A stretch of 64,000 nt of DNA from Sedimentitalea sp039941015 (GTDB taxonomy: Bacteria; Pseudomonadota; Alphaproteobacteria; Rhodobacterales; Rhodobacteraceae), in NCBI RefSeq assembly GCF_039941015.1, contig NZ_JBDVFI010000041.1; one strand, 5' to 3'. The position numbers and the translations under genes are program-made. The notes beneath the pieces were generated by a model that saw nothing but the letters and a program-made list of their open reading frames with translations, was not told the DNA's origin and did no database searches. The first letter of the stretch is position 1. Every line of letters begins with the position of its first letter. Below, in pieces: positions 60,521-64,000 of this stretch.

Positions 60521-61264
60521 ATGCAAGCGTCCCCAAATACTGTTGACCCGGCGGAAGTCGCCAAGTTCGAAGCGATGGCGGCCGAATGGTGGGACCCGGC
60601 GGGAAAGTTCAAACCGCTCCATATGCTGAATCCTTGTCGCCTCGACTATATTACGACACAGATTGCCGGAGAATTCGATCGCGACCTGACCGAGCACCTT
60701 CCGTTTAAAGGGCTTCGCATTCTGGATATCGGGTGCGGTGGCGGTCTTTTGTCCGAACCGATGGCCCGCTTGGGTGCCGAAGTGGTCGGAGCGGACGCGG
60801 CAGAGCGCAACATTCCCGTCGCGCAGGTGCACGCAGCCCAATCGGGGCTGAACATTGATTACCGCCATACCACGGCCGAAGCGCTCGCCGATGCGGGCGA
60901 GCAATTTGACGCAGTTCTGAATATGGAAGTGGTCGAGCACGTTGCCGACCCACTGGCCTATCTGACCGCCTGCAAGACGCTTTTGAAACCGCGCGGCCTG
61001 CACATATGCTCGACGATCAACCGGAACGCCAAGTCGTATATGGTTGCAATCGTAGGAGCTGAGGTGGTGATGCGCTGGCTGCCGCGTGGCACTCATGAAT
61101 GGTCCAAATTCATCACACCCGACGAACTTTACGACTTGCTGACACAGGCGGGTCTGACCCCCGTGGATCGCAAGGGCTTTGTGTTCAATCCGGTGACTTG
61201 GGACTGGAGCCTTTCGGCGCGCGATCTCAGCGTTAATTACGTAACCGCCAGCACCAAGGCCTGA
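60521..61264 (+). CDS. ubiG: Ubiquinone biosynthesis O-methyltransferase UbiG
   Basis: The SAM-dependent enzyme for both O-methylations in ubiquinone synthesis. 247 residues: EVAKFEAMAAEWWDPAGKFKPLHMLNPCRLDYI at the N terminus, the SAM motif ILDIGCGGGLLSEPMARLGAEVVGADAAERNI and the later EVVEHVADP. ATG 60521 (MQASPNTVD) has GGAG six bases upstream; ATG 60509 is the alternative. It is convergent with mtaB, with 8 bases between stops. Confidence 0.95.
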   Translation: MQASPNTVDPAEVAKFEAMAAEWWDPAGKFKPLHMLNPCRLDYITTQIAGEFDRDLTEHLPFKGLRILDIGCGGGLLSEPMARLGAEVVGADAAERNIPVAQVHAAQSGLNIDYRHTTAEALADAGEQFDAVLNMEVVEHVADPLAYLTACKTLLKPRGLHICSTINRNAKSYMVAIVGAEVVMRWLPRGTHEWSKFITPDELYDLLTQAGLTPVDRKGFVFNPVTWDWSLSARDLSVNYVTASTKA

Positions 61265-61272
61265 CGGCCTGA

Positions 61273-62523
61273 TCACGCCAAAAGCTGGCCGTTTTCGCTT
61301 CCCGTGATCGTCGCTTGCACAATCTGCCCCTCGGGTTGGGGCGCGGCGAAGCGAACTTCGGTGAATTGTTCCGTGCGTCCCATGTGGGCGTTTTCCATCA
61401 GAACCTTATGCGTTCTGCCAATCTGGGCCGCGAGGTGGAGTTTGACCTGACGCTCACCTTCGGCCCGCAGACGCGCGGCGCGGTCTTTGATGATGTTGCC
61501 GTTCACCTGGCTCGGAATGCGTGCGGCTGGGGTGCCTTCGCGCTTGGAATAAGGGAAGACATGGAGCCAGGTCAGGTCGCACTCCTGCACCAGCTTAAGG
61601 GAATTCTCGAAATGCGCCTCGGTTTCGGTCGGGAAACCGGCGATGATGTCCGCCCCGAACGTCATATCGGGCCGCAATGCCCGCGCCTCTTGCGCGAACC
61701 GGATCGCGTCATCGCGCAGGTGTCGGCGCTTCATCCGTTTGAGAATCAGGTCATCCCCGTGCTGTAAAGACAGGTGCAGATGCGGCATCAGGCGCGGTTC
61801 CGTGGCGATTGCAGACATCAGGTTTTCATCGACTTCGATACTGTCGATGGAACTGATCCGGAGCCGGGGCAAATCCGGCACCAGCTTTAGAATGCGCATG
61901 ACGAGATCGCCCAGACGTGGTTCCGACGGCAGATCGGCCCCCCAACTGGTCAGGTCCACTCCCGTCAGCACAACTTCGTTATAGCCACGATCGACCAGTC
62001 GCTTGATCTGATCCACCACAACGCCAGCCGGAACGCTGCGCGAATTGCCCCGGCCATAGGGAATGATGCAAAACGTACAGCGGTGATCGCAGCCGTTTTG
62101 AACTTGCACATAGGCGCGCGAGCGCGTGCCGAAGCCGTCGATCAAATGGCCCGCCGTTTCAGTCACGGACATGATGTCGTCGACCTGAACGGCTTCGGTG
62201 CCGAAATCCCCGGCAAGTCCCGTCCAGGTCCCGGCCTGCATTTTTTCAGTATTGCCGATAACCGCGTCGACTTCGGCCATTTCGGCAAACGACTCGGGAT
62301 CGACCTGAGCCGCGCACCCGGTGACGATCAGGCGCGCACCCGGATTTTCGCGCCGCAGTTTCCGGATCTCTTGTCGGCCCTTGCGGACCGCCTCTGCGGT
62401 CACGGCGCAAGTATTGACGATCACTGCATTGTCTAGCCCAGCCTGAGCGGACAACTCTTTCATCGCCTCAGTCTCATAGGCGTTCAGCCGGCATCCCAGC
62501 GTGGTAAACTTCGGCGTGTTCAT
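61273..62523 (-). CDS. mtaB: tRNA t6A37 methylthiotransferase MtaB
   Basis: A radical-SAM methylthiotransferase converting t6A37 to ms2t6A37 in tRNAs. 416 residues: the N-terminal UPF0004 domain has its three cluster Cys (TLGCRLNAYE, IVNTCAVTAEA, VTGCAAQ), the radical-SAM motif is NGCDHRCTFCIIPYGRG (CxxxCxxC), and a TRAM domain follows. The ending of the N-terminal motifs matches MtaB over MiaB (TLGCRLNxxEtE). It overlaps dapF by four bases (ATGA). Confidence 0.94.
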   Translation of the reverse strand: MNTPKFTTLGCRLNAYETEAMKELSAQAGLDNAVIVNTCAVTAEAVRKGRQEIRKLRRENPGARLIVTGCAAQVDPESFAEMAEVDAVIGNTEKMQAGTWTGLAGDFGTEAVQVDDIMSVTETAGHLIDGFGTRSRAYVQVQNGCDHRCTFCIIPYGRGNSRSVPAGVVVDQIKRLVDRGYNEVVLTGVDLTSWGADLPSEPRLGDLVMRILKLVPDLPRLRISSIDSIEVDENLMSAIATEPRLMPHLHLSLQHGDDLILKRMKRRHLRDDAIRFAQEARALRPDMTFGADIIAGFPTETEAHFENSLKLVQECDLTWLHVFPYSKREGTPAARIPSQVNGNIIKDRAARLRAEGERQVKLHLAAQIGRTHKVLMENAHMGRTEQFTEVRFAAPQPEGQIVQATITGSENGQLLA

Positions 62524-63362
62524 CGAATACTGTCCAGAAACTCGGCGGTAAACCGGCCCGAAAGGACGGTCATTGTCGGCCCCGTCATCCAGACACCATC
62601 ATCACGCCAATCGACCAGCAGGCTGCCGCCATCCAGATCAATCTGCACAGACCGGCCTGTCAAACCGCGCCTCGCCGCCGCAACTGCCGTCGCACAAGAC
62701 GATGAGCCGGACGCAAGTGTCACTCCGACACCACGCTCCCAAACCCGCATACGGATGTGGTCGGGTCCGACAACCTGCGCCACCTGAACATTCGTACGCT
62801 CGGGATAGAGCGGGTGATGCTCGTAACGCGCCCCAAACTCCACCAGCGGAATTGCTTCGGCATCCGGGACAAAAAATGTACAGTGGGGATTGCCCATGCC
62901 GGTCGCAGTCGGCGCCCCTTCAATCGGAAGCTCAAGAGTATCCATCGCTTCGGCCAGCGGAATATCCTGCCAGTCGAGCTGGGGCTGGCCCATGTTGACC
63001 GCCGTTTGCCCTGCGCCAACGTCCTTTGCCAGCAATTTCCCACGATCCGTTGTCAGACGAAGCTCAGTCTTTCCCGTTTCGTCCATCAGATATCGCGCGA
63101 TACAGCGCGTCGCGTTGCCACACGCCGCAGATGTAGACCCATCCGCATTGTAAAAGGTCAGATGCGCGTCACCGTCACCGTTGCCAATCAGGGCTAGCTG
63201 GTCAAACCCAACGCCAAAATGACGGTCCGCAATAGCCTGTGCCATTGCCGGGTTGATCCGCCAATCCTGCGCACGTGCGTCCACAACGACAAAGTCGTTG
63301 CCAAGCCCGTGCATTTTCATGAAGGGCAAACCAGTGTCCAAATCGTTCTGCATCCCCGGCAT
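62520..63362 (-). CDS. dapF: Diaminopimelate epimerase
   Basis: Interconverts LL- and meso-diaminopimelate for lysine and peptidoglycan synthesis. 280 residues; the two catalytic Cys are C81 in AACGNATRC and C223 in SGSSSCATA. FMKMHGLGNDFVVVD and MGNPHC are typical. The start is ATG 63362; an ATG at 63353 (MQNDLDTG) is also possible. Operon with mtaB. The tRNA-Lys lies divergently 208 bases upstream. Confidence 0.96.
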   Translation of the reverse strand: MPGMQNDLDTGLPFMKMHGLGNDFVVVDARAQDWRINPAMAQAIADRHFGVGFDQLALIGNGDGDAHLTFYNADGSTSAACGNATRCIARYLMDETGKTELRLTTDRGKLLAKDVGAGQTAVNMGQPQLDWQDIPLAEAMDTLELPIEGAPTATGMGNPHCTFFVPDAEAIPLVEFGARYEHHPLYPERTNVQVAQVVGPDHIRMRVWERGVGVTLASGSSSCATAVAAARRGLTGRSVQIDLDGGSLLVDWRDDGVWMTGPTMTVLSGRFTAEFLDSIR

Positions 63363-63506
63363 ATATCCACGCCATGTAAGAGAATCCAGTCCGCCGATAC
63401 GAAACTGTTCATCAGGACTTGACCGCAGCCTGCGGGTTTTCTAGGTAGGCCGCCGTGCTCAAACGCAGGAATCGCCGTATCAGGCGGGTTTTTGCGAAAT
63501 ATGTGG

Positions 63507-63536
63507 TTGATCCCGTCGGATGGATTAGCATAGAGA
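63507..63536 (+). promoter_or_regulatory. Promoter of tRNA-Lys (TTGATC-N17/18)
   Basis: TTGATC at 63507-63512, then a 17-base spacer to ATAGAG (or 18 to TAGAGA), about 35 bases before the tRNA. The -35 box is identical to those of the other two tRNA genes of the window. Confidence 0.55.
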
Positions 63537-63570
63537 GCATCACGGATCGGCAAGCGATTCAAAATAGTGT

Positions 63571-63646
63571 GGGCCGTTAGCTCAGTTGGTAGAGCAACTG
63601 ACTTTTAATCAGTGGGTCGCAGGTTCGAATCCTGCACGGCTCACCA
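63571..63646 (+). tRNA. tRNA-Lys (anticodon TTT)
   Basis: A 76-nt cloverleaf with encoded CCA. Acceptor GGGCCGT pairs with ACGGCTC (one G-T), anticodon stem ACTGA / TCAGT with loop CTTTTAA and anticodon TTT, T arm CGCAGGTTCGAATCCTGC. Insertion-element sequences start soon after its 3' end. Confidence 0.96.
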
Positions 63647-63927
63647 CTGAATTTATCAACAAAATGAATAGCTTAATACTCCAGCCCCCAGCGGAAACGC
63701 GCGGGAAGTGCTCACGGAGTTACTTCTTGGGGGACATATGGGGGGCAATACTCGCTGATAAGTTTTGAACAGCCCCACTTGAGTGGTCCAAATTGAGAGT
63801 TAGTGCATGAATGGCCCTTGGTCCATCTGAACGATGGCCTCTGGCGCAGGTGGGCGGTAGCCTAGGGTCTGGACCCATTGATTTCAGGCGAGCATCATGA
63901 TTCACCGCCGGAAAACTGAGCGGTGAT
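63647..63927. mobile_element. Mobile-element debris between tRNA-Lys and the IS5 transposase
   Basis: No intact gene. It begins right at the tRNA 3' end, holds a tandem G-rich near-repeat (TGGGGGACATA / TGGGGGGCAATA at 63728-63750) of the kind seen beside integrated elements, then a decayed transposase tail on the minus strand (63800-63883) and the 5' side of an IS5-family gene. An inverted repeat CACCGC / GCGGTG (63903-63908 / 63920-63925) stands just before that gene and covers its ribosome site. Confidence 0.6.
63770..63886 (-). pseudogene. Right end and transposase C-terminal remnant of an integrase-core (IS3/IS481-like) insertion sequence
   Basis: On the minus strand, an in-frame stretch of 27 codons ends at TAA 63800-63802 and reads TLGYRPPAPEAIVQMDQGPFMH, a tail typical of rve-type IS transposases. 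Upstream an in-frame TGA (63884-63886) and the IS5 gene interrupt it. The sequence past its stop (TTGGACCACTCAAGTGGGGC on that strand) resembles the IS end. It is a fossil and is non-functional. The IS family is judged from the tail motif alone. Confidence 0.5.
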
Positions 63928-64000
63928 ATGTCTGATCTTTTCTGGTTGAGCGACGCGCAGATGGCGCGTTTGAAGCCCTATTTTCCGAAGTCGCACGGCA
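63928..64000 (+). CDS. IS5-family transposase, N-terminal end (cut by the window)
   Basis: The first 24 codons of a transposase: MSDLFWLSDAQMARLKPYF then PKSHG, the usual start of IS5-family (DUF4096-type) transposases. The gene runs off the window. ATG 63928 follows GCGGTGAT, which lies inside a small hairpin. Whether the element is intact cannot be seen. Confidence 0.85.
   Translation, partial: MSDLFWLSDAQMARLKPYFPKSHG

Noticed and set aside
63586..63768. 60-codon frame over the tRNA-Lys and the G-rich repeats
   Set aside because: It reads through the tRNA gene itself and has no supporting start.

Overview
The window is chromosomal DNA of an alphaproteobacterium of the Rhodobacterales (Roseobacter-type). 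This rests on gene content and protein style: a FYDLN-acid protein, a DUF992 periplasmic protein, a Hint-domain protein, a 41-residue L36, the order rimP-nusA-ylxR-infB, and a branched-chain-type ABC cluster with two acyl-CoA ligases. Codon use is GC-rich throughout, and there is no prophage, CRISPR array or rRNA operon. Nearly all of it reads as ordinary, densely packed chromosome; only the last ~350 bases, behind a tRNA-Lys gene, look mobile.

Layout. 1-2600: the 3' part of mutY, an alkane-hydroxylase (AlkB) gene and a single-domain receiver whose phospho-acceptor Asp is replaced by Glu. 2.9-5.3 kb: Hint protein, N-formylglutamate amidohydrolase, tRNA-Val and rpmJ. 5.3-12.5 kb: a frameshifted dadA, ferric-iron binding protein, cyclase-FHA protein, COG0523 GTPase with a tiny upstream ORF, DUF992 protein and the ferric-iron permease. 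12.6-21.5 kb: one long leftward locus with a PaaK-like ligase, livF, binding protein, livM, a small membrane protein, livH, livG and a long-chain-type acyl-CoA ligase. 21.7-25.2 kb: isomerase, hybrid sensor kinase, response regulator and WGR protein. 25.3-28.8 kb: an Lrp regulator divergent from alanine dehydrogenase, a GntR/FCD regulator with a perfect operator, and a DUF45 metallopeptidase.

28.8-42.6 kb: FYDLN protein, tRNA-Ala, lipoprotein L,D-transpeptidase, rRNA m5U methyltransferase, a tandem pair of ABC exporters, the operon hslO-nudix-cca, a second Nudix hydrolase, a receiver-PP2C phosphatase divergent from an HPt protein, threonine dehydratase and a polytopic membrane protein. 42.7-53.1 kb: argG, DUF1810, sulfotransferase, aminotransferase, exported MsrA, CAP lipoprotein, a Tat-exported L,D-transpeptidase, ferrochelatase, methyltransferase, ComF, glutaredoxin, Nit amidase, MarR and a 44-residue secreted peptide. 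53.1-58.5 kb: infB, ylxR, nusA, rimP. 58.7-63.4 kb: a short Tat-exported SBP-like protein, proline iminopeptidase, ubiG, mtaB and dapF. The end holds tRNA-Lys, a decayed integrase-type transposase end and the start of an IS5-family transposase.

The best leads are: (i) a near-identical palindromic element upstream of the separated ferric-iron binding-protein and permease genes; (ii) the transporter locus flanked by two different acyl-CoA ligases, suggesting uptake coupled to CoA activation of a carboxylic acid; (iii) a TTGATC-N17 promoter shared by all three tRNA genes; (iv) the Asp-to-Glu receiver beside alkB; and (v) several small ORFs with strong ribosome binding sites.
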